A DNA stretch of 64,000 bases, from contig NZ_CP045178.1 in assembly GCF_009296025.1 (NCBI RefSeq), positions 7,254,001 through 7,318,000 on the forward strand, given 5' to 3'. A program made the translations under genes and the position numbers. Of the stretch, positions 51,774-61,520 are shown piece after piece (the first letter of the stretch is position 1; each line of letters begins with the position of its first letter). This DNA comes from Streptomyces tsukubensis (GTDB lineage Bacteria; Actinomycetota; Actinomycetes; Streptomycetales; Streptomycetaceae). The notes below the pieces were generated by a model, which did not search any database, was not told the origin of the DNA, and saw only the letters and a list, made by a program, of their open reading frames with translations.

Positions 51774-53267
51774 TCAGTCCCGGTGCCCGGCGTGCGCCGC
51801 CCGGATCTTCGTCCACGACTTCGGCCGGGGCAGCTCACTCGCGCCGCGCGTCGAGATCCCCGCCGACCGCGCCCCCGCCGCGTCCGGCTTCGAGGGCTGG
51901 TACAGCCAGGTGTCGAAGAGCTGTGACAGCGGCTCGCCCGAGATCTTCTCCGCGTAGTTCACGAAGTCGGCGATCTTCGCGTTGCCGTACGCGTGCGCGG
52001 CCGGCCAGCCCTTGAGGATCGCGAAGAAGTCGTCGTCCCCGACCTTCTCCCGCAGCGCCTGGATGGCCAGCGCGCCCCGGTCGTAGACGGCCGCGTCGAA
52101 CTGGTTGTCGGGTCCGGGGTCGCCCGGCCGCACCGTCCAGAAGGGGTCGTCCGCCGGATACTGCGCGTAGGTGTAGTCGGCCAGCTCCCGCGCGGTGCCC
52201 TCGCCCTCCTTCTCCGACCACAGCCACTCGGCGTAGGAGGCGAACCCCTCGTTGAGCCAGATGTCCTTCCAGCCGTTCACCGACACGCTGTCGCCGTACC
52301 ACTGGTGCGCCAGTTCATGGACGACGACCGAGGTGTTCGCGCCCTTCGCGAACTGCTTCGGGCTGTAGAACGGCCTGGTCTGCGTCTCCAGCGCGAAACC
52401 GCTCGTCACGTTCGGCACGTATCCGCCGACCGCGTTGAACGGGTAGGGGCCGAACTGGTCGCTCAGCCACTCCGCGACCTCGCCGGTGCGCTCCACACTC
52501 GCCCGCGCCGCGCCCGCGTTCGCGCCGAGATCCTTGCTGTAGGCGTTGACGATGGGCAGCCCGTCGGCGGTGGTGTCCCGGGTGATGTCGAACTTCCCGA
52601 TCGCCAGCGTCGTCAGATACGTCGCCTGCGGCTTGTCGGAGCGCCAGTTGAACCGGGTCCTGCCGAGCTGTGAACTCTGCGAGGTCAGCACGCCGTTGCT
52701 GATCGCCTGGGTGCCGTCGGGCACGGAGACGGACACGTCGTACGTCGCCTTGTCCAGCGGGTGGTCGTTGGACGGGTACCACCACGCGGCCGACTCGGGC
52801 TCCTGCGCCGCGATACCGCCGTCAGGGGTACGGGCCCACGCCGTGTAACCGTCGATCTTCACCTCGGACGGTTTGTCCGCGTAGCGCACCACGACGGTGA
52901 AGGGGGAGCCCTTCGCCAGCGGGGCGGCGGGGGTGACCTCCAGCTCATGGCTGCCCGAGGTCTCGAACCGTGCCTTCTTGCCATTGACCCGGACCTCGCT
53001 CACCTTCAGCCCGAAATCCAGGTTGAACCGGGAGAGGTCCTGCTCCGCAGCGGCGATCAGCGTCGCCGTACCCTCCAGCAGATCCGAGCCCGGCTGGTAG
53101 GCGAGGCGTAGATCGTAGTGGGAGACGTCATAGCCGCCGTTGCCGCTCGCGGGGTAGTACGGGTCGCCGATCCCCGCTGACCCGGGGCTGTGGTCGGCCG
53201 CCGACGCGGGCACGGTGAGCAGCAGTGAGGCCGCGAGCACGCCGGGGACGATGAGTCTGCGGTGCAC
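51774..53267 (-). CDS. Secreted M1-family metallopeptidase (aminopeptidase N type)
   Basis: The 497-residue protein has a signal peptide (LIVPGVLAASLLLTVPASAA), an N-terminal beta domain (YDVSHYDLRLAYQPGSDLLEGTATLIA), and the zinc site HELAHQWYG with the third ligand Glu in WLNEGFASYAEWLW. The exopeptidase motif reads GGIAAQEP rather than the classical GAMEN, which suggests altered or lost aminopeptidase specificity. The ERAP-like C-terminal domain is absent, so it is a short secreted member. The GTG start has GGAG five bases upstream. It is divergent from a carboxypeptidase gene. Confidence 0.9.
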   Translation of the reverse strand: MHRRLIVPGVLAASLLLTVPASAADHSPGSAGIGDPYYPASGNGGYDVSHYDLRLAYQPGSDLLEGTATLIAAAEQDLSRFNLDFGLKVSEVRVNGKKARFETSGSHELEVTPAAPLAKGSPFTVVVRYADKPSEVKIDGYTAWARTPDGGIAAQEPESAAWWYPSNDHPLDKATYDVSVSVPDGTQAISNGVLTSQSSQLGRTRFNWRSDKPQATYLTTLAIGKFDITRDTTADGLPIVNAYSKDLGANAGAARASVERTGEVAEWLSDQFGPYPFNAVGGYVPNVTSGFALETQTRPFYSPKQFAKGANTSVVVHELAHQWYGDSVSVNGWKDIWLNEGFASYAEWLWSEKEGEGTARELADYTYAQYPADDPFWTVRPGDPGPDNQFDAAVYDRGALAIQALREKVGDDDFFAILKGWPAAHAYGNAKIADFVNYAEKISGEPLSQLFDTWLYQPSKPDAAGARSAGISTRGASELPRPKSWTKIRAAHAGHRD

Positions 53268-53601
53268 GGGTACTCCAAATCATCGAATGGTGACAGTCGT
53301 TGAGGTGTGACGTCTGTTCGTAGGCAGACCATACGTACCCCCCTGTGCGTCCGCTGTCACCATGGGCCCCACTGTCACATGATCGCCATTCCCCTGACAT
53401 ACGAGGACGGACCGGTGTCCGGGAAAGGGCAACAAACCCTTTCTTCCGCCGAGTCGCGCGGGGTACCTTCCGCCCCATGGCTGGTCACTCTTCCATCACG
53501 GAAAGTGACGAGGCCGGCTTCCGCGTCCCACGCGCCCGCGGCGGCCTCCACCCTTCTCGACGCGCCGCGCTGTACAGCCCCGACCCTGGGAGGCACTTCC
53601 G
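53268..53601. promoter_or_regulatory. Divergent promoter region of two peptidase genes
   Basis: The 334-bp gap contains GAAAGGG/CCCTTTC (53423-53429, 53437-53443), an imperfect repeat GTCACT...AGTGAC at about 53489-53515, and two CTGTCACATG-like words near 53360-53382. No gene is supported. Confidence 0.4.
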
Positions 53602-54912
53602 ATGAAGCCCCGTACCGCCAGACCCGGCCGCGCCGGTGCCTGGGCCTTCGTGCTCGCCGCGGGAGCCCTCGCCGCGCCCCTCCTCGCCGTGCCCGGCGCC
53701 GCGCAGGCGTCAGCCGCCCCGCCGGCCACCGGCTTCGAGCGGACGCACGGCGCGCGCTGGACGAGCCAGGTGGAGGAGCGGAGGTTGCTCGCCGCCGCCG
53801 ACCGCCACAGTGACCGGGTCACCGTGAGCACCATCGGCGCCACCAAGCAGCACAGGCCCCTCCAGTTGGTCCGGGTCGGCGAGCGTCGCCGGAGCGCCGC
53901 CACCGTCCTGCTGGTCTGTAGCCAGCACGGTGACGAGCCGTCGGGGCGCGAGGCGTGTCTGACGACCGTCAGGAACCTCGCCTACGCCAAGGACGCCAGG
54001 ACCCGCGCCTTCCTCGACCGCACCACCCTCCTCGTCGTCCCGACGGCCAACCCCGACGGCCACGCGGCCGACACCCGGGGCAACTCCGACGGTGTGGACA
54101 TCAACCGCGACCACATCGCGCTGAAGACGGCGGAGGCCCGTGCCATGGCCGCCGTCATCAGGGACCGCGCGCCCGACGTCATCTACGACCTGCACGAGTA
54201 CGGAGCCACCCCGCCCTACTACGACAAGGACCTCTTCGACCTCTGGCCCCGCAATCCGAACACCGACGCCGCGGTGCACCGCGAGTCCCAGGCCCTCTCC
54301 GAGGCGTACGTACGGCCCGCCGCGCGAGAGGGCGACCACTCGATCGGCACCTACGGAATCTGGACCGACCCGGAGACCGGCGACCCCGTGAAGCAGACCG
54401 CGGGGGACGGGCAGGAGCGCATCCTCCGTAACACCTCGGGCGTCAAGAACGCGGTCGGGCTGCTCATCGAGAGCCGCGTCGACGCGCTCTCGGAGGCGGA
54501 GCAGGACGACCCCACTCTCAACAAGCGCCGCCGCGTCGACTCCCAACTCGACGCACTCGGCGGCCTCTTCGACTTCTCCCGGGAACGTGGCAGCGTCGTG
54601 CGGAAGGCCACGGACGCGGCCCGCCTCGCCGGAACGCGGGACCGGGGGCCCGTCTATCTGGGCGGCGCCGACAACGAACCCCCGACCCGGGAACAGACCC
54701 TGGAGAACCCGCCCTGCGGATACCGGCTCACCGCCGCCCAGTACGGCGAGGTGAAGGACGAACTGGCCCTGCACGGTGTACGGGTGGTGCGCCGGCACGG
54801 CGGCGGAGCCTACGTGCCCCTGCGCCAGCCCCTGCGCTCCCTCGTGCCGCTGCTGCTCGACGAGAGGGCCACCTACCACCTGACCAACGGAGACCCGGAC
54901 AACGGTTGTTGA
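53602..54912 (+). CDS. Secreted M14-family zinc carboxypeptidase
   Basis: The 436-residue protein has a signal peptide ([27 protein letters not shown]) and the M14 fold: zinc ligands His and Glu in [12 protein letters not shown], substrate-binding [22 protein letters not shown], and the third zinc ligand in IYDLHEYG. A late Glu in [16 protein letters not shown] is the likely catalytic base. It removes C-terminal residues or acts on peptidoglycan stems outside the cell. GGGAGG precedes the ATG. It is divergent from the M1 peptidase, and the two could be induced together. Confidence 0.88.
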   Translation: MKPRTARPGRAGAWAFVLAAGALAAPLLAVPGAAQASAAPPATGFERTHGARWTSQVEERRLLAAADRHSDRVTVSTIGATKQHRPLQLVRVGERRRSAATVLLVCSQHGDEPSGREACLTTVRNLAYAKDARTRAFLDRTTLLVVPTANPDGHAADTRGNSDGVDINRDHIALKTAEARAMAAVIRDRAPDVIYDLHEYGATPPYYDKDLFDLWPRNPNTDAAVHRESQALSEAYVRPAAREGDHSIGTYGIWTDPETGDPVKQTAGDGQERILRNTSGVKNAVGLLIESRVDALSEAEQDDPTLNKRRRVDSQLDALGGLFDFSRERGSVVRKATDAARLAGTRDRGPVYLGGADNEPPTREQTLENPPCGYRLTAAQYGEVKDELALHGVRVVRRHGGGAYVPLRQPLRSLVPLLLDERATYHLTNGDPDNGC

Positions 54913-55096
54913 TCCTCCGCCTCGCCGGGGAAGCGGCGTCCGGTCCGTCCGCGTGACGGCCGGGCGCCGTACGCGCGCCCGCGCCGTTGCACAGGATGCT
55001 TCCCCCGGTCACAGAGTGGTGTAGACCTTTCGGTGAGTCTTGCCGTGGTTCGTCAACTCCTCCTAGCCTCCCTCCTGTTGTGCAGGACGGAACCGT

Positions 55097-55115
55097 CGTT
55101 GCGTATGTCGCAACG
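55097..55115 (+). promoter_or_regulatory. Operator of the sugar ABC importer operon
   Basis: CGTTGCG and CGCAACG with a TATGT spacer form a perfect inverted repeat 20 bp before the start codon and just before GGAGGA. It looks like a LacI- or GntR-type site placed to block transcription or translation. No regulator gene is adjacent. Confidence 0.65.
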
Positions 55116-55135
55116 CGCGATCGGAGGACCGCTCG

Positions 55136-56443
55136 ATGAAGCTCTCTGCCCGAATGGCCGTGCCGGTCACCGCACTTGTCCTCACCGGGCTGGCCGCCAC
55201 CGCCTGCGCGCCGTCGACCTCGGGCGGCGGCGGACCGGCCAAGAACGAGAACAGCGGCACGCTGCGTGTCTGGCTCTTCCAGGAGGTCAACAACAAGCCC
55301 AAGCAGAAGGTGGTCGACACCGCCGTCGCCCGCTTCGAGAAGGCGCACAGCGGTACCCACGTGCACGTCGAATACATCCCGGTCGAGACCCGCGCCGAGA
55401 AGATCAAGGCAGCCTTCAACGACCCCAAGAGCGCCCCCGACCTCATCGAGTACGGCAACACGGACACCGCCGGATACGTGAAGGACGGCGGACTGGCCGA
55501 CATCACCGAGGAGTTCGGCGCCTGGAAGGAGGCCAAGGAGACCGACGCCACCGCCAAGGAGTCCGTGACGGTCGACGGCAAGGTCTACGGCGCCCCCTAC
55601 TTCGTCGGCGTCCGCGCGCTCTACTACCGCACGGACATCTTCGAGGAACTGAAGCTCACCGTTCCGAAGACGCAGGCGGAACTGGTCACGACCGCGAAGA
55701 AGATCCACAAGAAGAGGCCGGGCCTCTACGGACTGGCCGTGGGCGGCGCCTACACCTACGGCGCCATGCCCTTCATCTGGGCGGGCGGCGGCGACCTGGC
55801 GACCAGGAAGGGTGACACGTACACCTCCACTCTCGACAGCGCCGCCGCCCATAAGGGCATCAAGACCTACACCTCACTCTTCGGCGACGACAACTGTCCG
55901 GCCGCCAAGTGCGCCGGCATGGGCGGCAACGACACCGTCACCGCGTTCGCCTCGGGCAAGGCGGCCATGGCGATCGGCGGCGACTTCAGCCACCAGGCCG
56001 TGGAGGACGGCAAGGTCAAGGGCGACTACGCGGTCGTCCCGCTGCCCGGCGTCAAGGCGGGCGACATAGCGCCCGCCTTCGCGGGCGGCAACAACCTCGG
56101 GGTGCTCAAGAGCACGTCGCACCGCTCCCTCGCGGTGGGCCTGCTCCGGGAACTCGCGGGCAAGGACACCCAGCGCGCCCTCTTCGACGCCATGGGCTTC
56201 CTGCCCACCTACACCGACGTACGCGAAGAGGTCGCGCGCGAGGAACCGTTCGTCGCGCCCTTCGTGAAGACACTCGGCGCCGGAGCCAAGTTCGTGCCCG
56301 CCTCGCCCGCCTGGGCGCAGATCGACGCCTCGCTGATCCTGCCCACCATGTTCCAGGAGATCGTCAGCGGCCGTAAGGGCGTCGGCGCGGCCTCCGGCGA
56401 CGCGGCCAAGAAGATGGACGCGGCCTTCAACTCCGCGGGCTGA
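55136..56443 (+). CDS. Sugar ABC transporter solute-binding lipoprotein
   Basis: The 435-residue protein has a lipoprotein signal ending at Cys24 (LAATAC) and the fold of family-1 extracellular solute-binding proteins: GTLRVWLFQEVNNKPKQKVVDTAVARFEKAHSG, APDLIEYGNTDTAGYVKDGGLADITEEF and ALYYRTDIFEEL. It captures a sugar outside the membrane. It is the first gene of a three-gene operon (4-bp gap, then an overlap). The sugar is not identifiable by eye. Confidence 0.93.
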   Translation: MKLSARMAVPVTALVLTGLAATACAPSTSGGGGPAKNENSGTLRVWLFQEVNNKPKQKVVDTAVARFEKAHSGTHVHVEYIPVETRAEKIKAAFNDPKSAPDLIEYGNTDTAGYVKDGGLADITEEFGAWKEAKETDATAKESVTVDGKVYGAPYFVGVRALYYRTDIFEELKLTVPKTQAELVTTAKKIHKKRPGLYGLAVGGAYTYGAMPFIWAGGGDLATRKGDTYTSTLDSAAAHKGIKTYTSLFGDDNCPAAKCAGMGGNDTVTAFASGKAAMAIGGDFSHQAVEDGKVKGDYAVVPLPGVKAGDIAPAFAGGNNLGVLKSTSHRSLAVGLLRELAGKDTQRALFDAMGFLPTYTDVREEVAREEPFVAPFVKTLGAGAKFVPASPAWAQIDASLILPTMFQEIVSGRKGVGAASGDAAKKMDAAFNSAG

Positions 56444-56447
56444 GCCC

Positions 56448-57404
56448 ATGGCACAGGATGTGACACTCGGGCCACCGGCGCCGGGCACGACCACCCCCGC
56501 GTCGACCCGGCCGCCCCGCGCCCACCGCCGCCGCGGCGGCTTGACCCCCTGGCTGTACCTCGCCCCCGCTCTCGTGATCCTCGCCGGCCTGCTCGTCTAC
56601 CCCGTCTACCAACTCGGCCTGATCTCCTTCCTGGAGTACACCCAGGCCCAGGTCAGCGGCGGTGAACCCGCCACCTTCCAGGGCCTGGGCAACTACACGG
56701 CCCTCTTCGCCGACGAACAGTTCTGGCAGGTCCTGCTCGCCACCGTGCTGTTCGCGGGCGCCTGTGTCGTCTGCACGCTGGCCGTCGGCTGCTCCCTCGC
56801 CGTCCTGCTCACCCGCGTACGGGCCCTGCCGCGTCTCGTCCTGATGCTGGCGGGACTCGGCGCCTGGGCGACACCCGCGATCACCGGCTCGACCGTCTGG
56901 ATGTTCCTCTTCGACCCGGACTTCGGCCCGGTCAACAGAGTGCTCGGGCTCGGCGACTTCTCCTGGACGTACGGCCGCTACAGCGCCTTCGCACTCGTCC
57001 TGCTCGAAGTGGTCTGGTGCTCCTTCCCGTTCGTCATGGTCACCGTGTACGCGGGTATCAGGGCGGTCCCCGGCGAGGTACTGGAAGCGGCGGCCCTCGA
57101 CGGCGCTTCCCAGTGGCGGACCTGGCGCTCCGTGCTCGCGCCGATGCTGCGGCCGATCCTGGTCGTCGTCACCATCCAGTCGGTCATCTGGGACTTCAAG
57201 GTCTTCACCCAGATCTACGTCATGACGGGCGGCGGCGGCATCGCGGGACAGAACCTCGTCCTCAACGTCTACGCCTACCAGAAGGCGTTCGCCTCCTCGC
57301 AGTACAGCCTCGGCTCGGCGATCGGCGTCGTGATGCTGCTGATCCTGCTGACGGTCACCCTGGTCCACCTGCGGCTGCTGCGGCGCGAGGGAGAGGAACT
57401 GTGA
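56448..57404 (+). CDS. Sugar ABC transporter permease (MalF type)
   Basis: The 318-residue protein has six membrane helices and the EAA loop EVLEAAALDGASQWRTWRSVLAPMLRP that contacts the ATPase. A Pro/Arg-rich N-terminus precedes the first helix (PWLYLAPALVILAGLLVYPVYQLG). It begins four bases after the binding-protein gene and its TGA overlaps the next ATG, so translation is coupled. Confidence 0.94.
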   Translation: MAQDVTLGPPAPGTTTPASTRPPRAHRRRGGLTPWLYLAPALVILAGLLVYPVYQLGLISFLEYTQAQVSGGEPATFQGLGNYTALFADEQFWQVLLATVLFAGACVVCTLAVGCSLAVLLTRVRALPRLVLMLAGLGAWATPAITGSTVWMFLFDPDFGPVNRVLGLGDFSWTYGRYSAFALVLLEVVWCSFPFVMVTVYAGIRAVPGEVLEAAALDGASQWRTWRSVLAPMLRPILVVVTIQSVIWDFKVFTQIYVMTGGGGIAGQNLVLNVYAYQKAFASSQYSLGSAIGVVMLLILLTVTLVHLRLLRREGEEL

Positions 57405-58246
57405 TGTCTCCCCGAGGCCTGGTCAGGCGTCCCTGGCGGCTGGCGGCCGAGACCTCGGCGCTGCTGATCGCCGTGGTGGTGGCCTTCCCGCTCTACTGGA
57501 TGGTGCTGAGCGCCTTCAAGCCCGCGGGTGAGGTCGAGTCGGACCGGCCGAGACCGTGGACGCTGGCGCCGTCCCTGGACTCCTTCCGCCGCGTCTTCCA
57601 GCAGCAGGAGTTCGGCAGGTACTTCCTCAACAGCACCTTTGTCGCCCTGGTCGTGGTGGTCGTCTCCGCGCTGGTCGCCTTCCTCGCGGCGACGGCCGTG
57701 ACCCGCTTCCGTTTCCGCTTCCGCACCACGCTGCTGATCATGTTCCTGGTCGCGCAGATGGTGCCCGTCGAGGCACTGACCATCCCGCTGTTCTTCCTCA
57801 TGCGTGATTTCGGGCAGCTCAACACCTTGGGATCGCTGATCCTGCCGCACCTCGCCTTCTCGCTGCCGTTCGCGATCTGGATGCTGCGCGGTTTCGTCAA
57901 GGCGGTGCCCGAGGCGCTGGAGGAGGCGGCCTACCTCGACGGCGCCAGCCGTGCGCGCTTCCTGTGGCAGATCCTCTTCCCGCTGGTCTTCCCCGGGCTG
58001 GTCGCGACGAGCGTCTTCTCCTTCATCTCCACCTGGAACGACTTCCTCTTCGCCAAGTCCTTCATCATCAGCGACACCTCGCAGTCGACGCTGCCGATGG
58101 CCCTCCTCGTCTTCTTCAAACCCGACGAGAACGACTGGGGCGGGATCATGGCGGCCTCGACGGTGATGACCATCCCGGTACTGGTCTTCTTCGTACTCGT
58201 GCAGCGGCGTCTGGTGTCCGGCCTCGGCGGCGCGTTGAAGGACTGA
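57404..58246 (+). CDS. Sugar ABC transporter permease (MalG type)
   Basis: The 280-residue protein has six helices and the EAA loop PEALEEAAYLDGASRARFLWQILFPLVFPG. FPLYWMVLSAFKP at the first helix is typical of the second permease of carbohydrate importers. The ATG overlaps the preceding TGA, with GAGAGG upstream. No ATPase gene follows; in Streptomyces the shared ATPase MsiK energises many such systems, which probably applies here. Confidence 0.94.
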   Translation: MSPRGLVRRPWRLAAETSALLIAVVVAFPLYWMVLSAFKPAGEVESDRPRPWTLAPSLDSFRRVFQQQEFGRYFLNSTFVALVVVVVSALVAFLAATAVTRFRFRFRTTLLIMFLVAQMVPVEALTIPLFFLMRDFGQLNTLGSLILPHLAFSLPFAIWMLRGFVKAVPEALEEAAYLDGASRARFLWQILFPLVFPGLVATSVFSFISTWNDFLFAKSFIISDTSQSTLPMALLVFFKPDENDWGGIMAASTVMTIPVLVFFVLVQRRLVSGLGGALKD

Positions 58247-58542
58247 ACGGCGCCAGGGCCGAACCGTGATGTCGGCCGGCCGAGACGAGGCGTCCCCGGT
58301 AGTTCGGTGATCACGTGGTGCGGGTAAGGCGCCCGTATGCAGGGGGAGTTGTTGAACTTTGTGTCCGCCGGGACCGGCGGGGCAAGCCTCGTCGCGGGCT
58401 GGGGAACGCGTCGGCGACGACGAGGACCGCCCCGGGGCCGCGCGGTCACGGCTCCGTCTCGACCGGCCGCCGTGTTCCCCGTCCCGCCGTGGGCCGCCGG
58501 CCGGGCCGAGCCCATACCCACCGATCGTGAGAGGTGCTGCCT

Positions 58543-60303
58543 ATGACACCCGAAGAGCACAGCGAGAAAGCCGCCGGGGGTCCGCCGGCCACCGTGATCG
58601 AGGAACCCGAAGGGGCCGGGGCGGCGGGGACCGGGCGACCGCGGACCGACCGGGTGGTGTTCGGCGTGACCGCCGTGCTCACCCTCGCCTTCGTGGTCTA
58701 CGGATCGACCGCGACCGATTCCCTGGAGACGGTCTCCACCAAGGCACTCTCCGGGCTGATGCACAACGGCGGCTGGGCCTTCATGCTCGCCGCCTCCGGC
58801 TTCGTGATCTTCGCGCTCTGGCTGGCGATCAGCAAGTACGGAAAGATCACCCTCGGCGAGGAGGGGGAGAAGCCGGAGTTCAGGACCGTCTCCTGGGTCG
58901 CGATGATGTTCTCCGCCGGCATGGGCATAGGCCTGATGTTCTGGGGAGTCAGCGAACCGCTGGCCCACTTTACCACCCCGCCGCCCGGTACCGATCCCGC
59001 GGACGCGGGCGAAGGCATGGCCACCGCGATGGCCACCACCCTCTTCCACTGGACGCTCCACCCGTGGGCCATCTACGCGGTGGTCGGACTCGCCATCGCC
59101 TACAGCACCTTCCGCCGTCGGCGCAGGCAGACCATCAGCGCCGTGTTCGTCCCGCTCATCGGTGAGAAGCACGCCCACGGCACGGCGGGGCGAGTCATAG
59201 ACATCATCGCCATCTTCGCCACCCTCTTCGGCTCCGCCGCCTCCCTGGGGCTCGGCGCCCTCCAGATCGGTACCGGCTTCGAGGAACTGGACTGGACGGA
59301 GAAGACGAGCACGATCCTGCTCGTCGTCATCATCGCCGTGCTGACCGTCGCCTTCGTCGCCTCAGCCGTGTCCGGGGTGGAGAAGGGCGTGCAGTGGCTG
59401 TCCAACATCAACATGGTGCTCGCCCTGCTGCTCGCGGTCTTCGTCTTCATCGCCGGGCCCACCATTCTGATACTGGACGAGGTGCCGCCCTCGCTCGGCG
59501 CGTTCGCCGACCAACTGCCCCAGCTCGCCGGAAGGACCGAGGCGGCCAGCGGCAAGGGTGTCGCCGACTGGCTCGGCAGCTGGACGGTCTTCTACTGGGC
59601 CTGGTGGATCTCCTGGACGCCCTTCGTCGGGATGTTCATCGCCAGGATCAGCAGGGGCAGGACCATCCGACAGTTCGTGGGCGGCGTGATCCTCGTACCC
59701 AGCGTCGTCAGCCTCGTCTGGTTCGCGATCTTCGGCACCTCCGCCATGAGCCTCAAGGACGGCGGCGCCCTCAAGGGCGACTCGACACCCGAGGCCCAAC
59801 TCTTCGGTGTGCTCCAGGAGTACCCGATCGCGACCGTCACCAGCCTGCTCGTGATGATCCTCGTCGGCATCTTCTTCGTGTCGGGCGCCGACGCGGCTTC
59901 GATCGTCATGGGCACCCTCTCCCAGAAGGGCGCGCTCGAACCCGGCCGGTTCGTCGTCGTCTTCTGGGGTGTGGTCACCGGCGCGGTGGCCGCCGTCATG
60001 CTGCTCATCGGCGACGGCGGAGGGGACGCCCTCACCGGGCTCCAGAACCTCACGATCCTCGTCGCCGCGCCCTTCACGCTGGTGATGATCGGCATGTGTG
60101 TGTCGCTCATGCGGGACCTGCGCAAGGATCCGCTCATCCTCAGGGAGAAGCGCGGTACCGAAGCGATGGAGACCGCGGTCATCGCGGGACACGAGCGCTA
60201 CGAGGGAGATTTCGAACTGCGGATCGGCCCGGCGGCGGCCTCCGGCGACCCGTCCCGTACCACCGCCGCGGTGTCCGCGGCAAAACGCGAGAGCGAGGGC
60301 TGA
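58543..60303 (+). CDS. BCCT-family betaine/carnitine/choline transporter
   Basis: The 586-residue protein has twelve predicted helices and the BCCT signature around WTVFYWAWWISWTPFVGMFIARISRGRTIRQFVGGVILVP. The glycine-rich MMFSAGMGIGLMFWGVSEPL stretch of the first repeat is present. It imports betaine or a related quaternary amine with Na+ or H+, typically as an osmoprotectant. The ATG at 58543 has GAGAGG eight bases upstream. The charged N- and C-termini could sense osmotic strain as in BetP; that is inference. The 296-bp gap before it contains no supported gene. Confidence 0.93.
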   Translation: MTPEEHSEKAAGGPPATVIEEPEGAGAAGTGRPRTDRVVFGVTAVLTLAFVVYGSTATDSLETVSTKALSGLMHNGGWAFMLAASGFVIFALWLAISKYGKITLGEEGEKPEFRTVSWVAMMFSAGMGIGLMFWGVSEPLAHFTTPPPGTDPADAGEGMATAMATTLFHWTLHPWAIYAVVGLAIAYSTFRRRRRQTISAVFVPLIGEKHAHGTAGRVIDIIAIFATLFGSAASLGLGALQIGTGFEELDWTEKTSTILLVVIIAVLTVAFVASAVSGVEKGVQWLSNINMVLALLLAVFVFIAGPTILILDEVPPSLGAFADQLPQLAGRTEAASGKGVADWLGSWTVFYWAWWISWTPFVGMFIARISRGRTIRQFVGGVILVPSVVSLVWFAIFGTSAMSLKDGGALKGDSTPEAQLFGVLQEYPIATVTSLLVMILVGIFFVSGADAASIVMGTLSQKGALEPGRFVVVFWGVVTGAVAAVMLLIGDGGGDALTGLQNLTILVAAPFTLVMIGMCVSLMRDLRKDPLILREKRGTEAMETAVIAGHERYEGDFELRIGPAAASGDPSRTTAAVSAAKRESEG

Positions 60304-60309
60304 CAGCCC

Positions 60310-60349
60310 CGCCGGCCGGCGCCCCGCGGATCCGGGGAGCCGGCCGGCG
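60310..60349. terminator. Bidirectional terminator
   Basis: An 11-bp stem (60310-60320 with 60339-60349) encloses a second stem (CCCCG/CGGGG) in the convergent gap after the BCCT gene. Confidence 0.8.
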
Positions 60350-60474
60350 CGCGGGACCCCGCCAACGGATCGGCGCCCGCCCCTCCCGCGCACCGCACGG
60401 CTCATGCCGTGGCTGTCCGGCCCCGCGGTCTCCGCCACCTACGCCGGACCGGACGCCTCCACCGGATCGGCCAC

Positions 60475-61431
60475 TCACGCAGGACCGGCCGCCTCCGCCA
60501 GCTCCGCCGCCTCCCCGGCACACCCCCACGCCACCGTGACACCGGCCCCGCCGTGGCCGTAGTTGTGCACCAACCGCGCCCCGCCGGGCAGCGTCTCCGC
60601 CGTGAGACGTACACCGCCGTCCCGCGCCGGGCGCAGTCCCACCCGGTGCGCCAGGACCCGCGCCCGCGCGATCTCAGGACGCAGCCGCGCGCACCTGGCG
60701 ACGATCTCCCGCGCCGTACCGGGATCAGGCTCCATATCCCAGTCGTCCTCCTGCGCCGTGCCGCCGAGGAGCAGCCCGTGCGGCTGGGGGATGAAGTACG
60801 TCGTGTCGCTCGATGTCGCGTCGACGCCGGTGAACCAGGTCGTGACGCCCGGGTTCTCCACCACGACGAGCTGCCCGCGTACGGGACGTACGCCGTCGTC
60901 GGGCACGAGGCCGCGCGCGCCGAGACCCGAGCAGTTGACCACCACGGGCGCGGGCACGTCGGCGAGGCGTGAGACACGGCGAGCGTGGATCTCGCCGCCC
61001 GCCGCCGCGAACCGCTCGGCCAGCCACGCCAGATGCACGGGCATGTCGATCAGCGGAAGCCGCCCCCACACGCCCTGTCCCGCCGCGTACTCCGCCTCCG
61101 TCGAGGGCCGCAGCCCCGGAACCTCACTCGCCCAGGCGCCCAGTTCCTCCCTACGGACCCCCGAGTGCACCCCCTCGGCGAAGCGAACGCCCGTCTCCTC
61201 GGGGCGCGTCGCCAGGTGGCCGTACTCGGTGAGCGAGGTGAGCGACCAGTCGCCCGCCCTCTCGGCCGGGCCCACGCGATAGGGCCACCACAGCCCTCCG
61301 GCCACCGCGGAGGTGGTCTCCCGCGCCGGTTCGCCGGCCCACACCGCGACCCTGTGGCCCCGCTCCGCCAGGACCACGGCGGTCGTGAGCCCCACTACGC
61401 CGCTGCCTACGACGATTACATTCGGCTCCAT
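60475..61431 (-). CDS. FAD-dependent D-amino-acid oxidase-like protein
   Basis: The 318-residue protein starts with a dinucleotide-binding motif (VIVVGSGVVGLTTAVVLAERGHRVAVW) and carries AGGLWWPYRV, VVNCSGLGARGLV, VRPVRGQLVVV and the C-terminal YGHGGAGVTVAWGCA. This is the DAAO/DASPO pattern. It oxidises D-amino acids to keto acids with H2O2 release; the precise substrate is open. The ATG at 61431 with AAGGGGG upstream is preferred over the longer frame. It is divergent from the following unknown gene with an 89-bp gap. Confidence 0.9.
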   Translation of the reverse strand: MEPNVIVVGSGVVGLTTAVVLAERGHRVAVWAGEPARETTSAVAGGLWWPYRVGPAERAGDWSLTSLTEYGHLATRPEETGVRFAEGVHSGVRREELGAWASEVPGLRPSTEAEYAAGQGVWGRLPLIDMPVHLAWLAERFAAAGGEIHARRVSRLADVPAPVVVNCSGLGARGLVPDDGVRPVRGQLVVVENPGVTTWFTGVDATSSDTTYFIPQPHGLLLGGTAQEDDWDMEPDPGTAREIVARCARLRPEIARARVLAHRVGLRPARDGGVRLTAETLPGGARLVHNYGHGGAGVTVAWGCAGEAAELAEAAGPA

Positions 61432-61520
61432 ATCGCCCCCTTGTTCGGGTTCATGCACCGGACCGTAACGGATCGGCTCTGCCGTGCTCACATCAGGTCA
61501 TCGGTGGGGATACTCAGGAC

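Noticed and set aside
58337..58546. Small open frame before the BCCT gene
   Set aside because: Arg/Pro-rich translation without family likeness; codon pattern is not coding-like in that frame.
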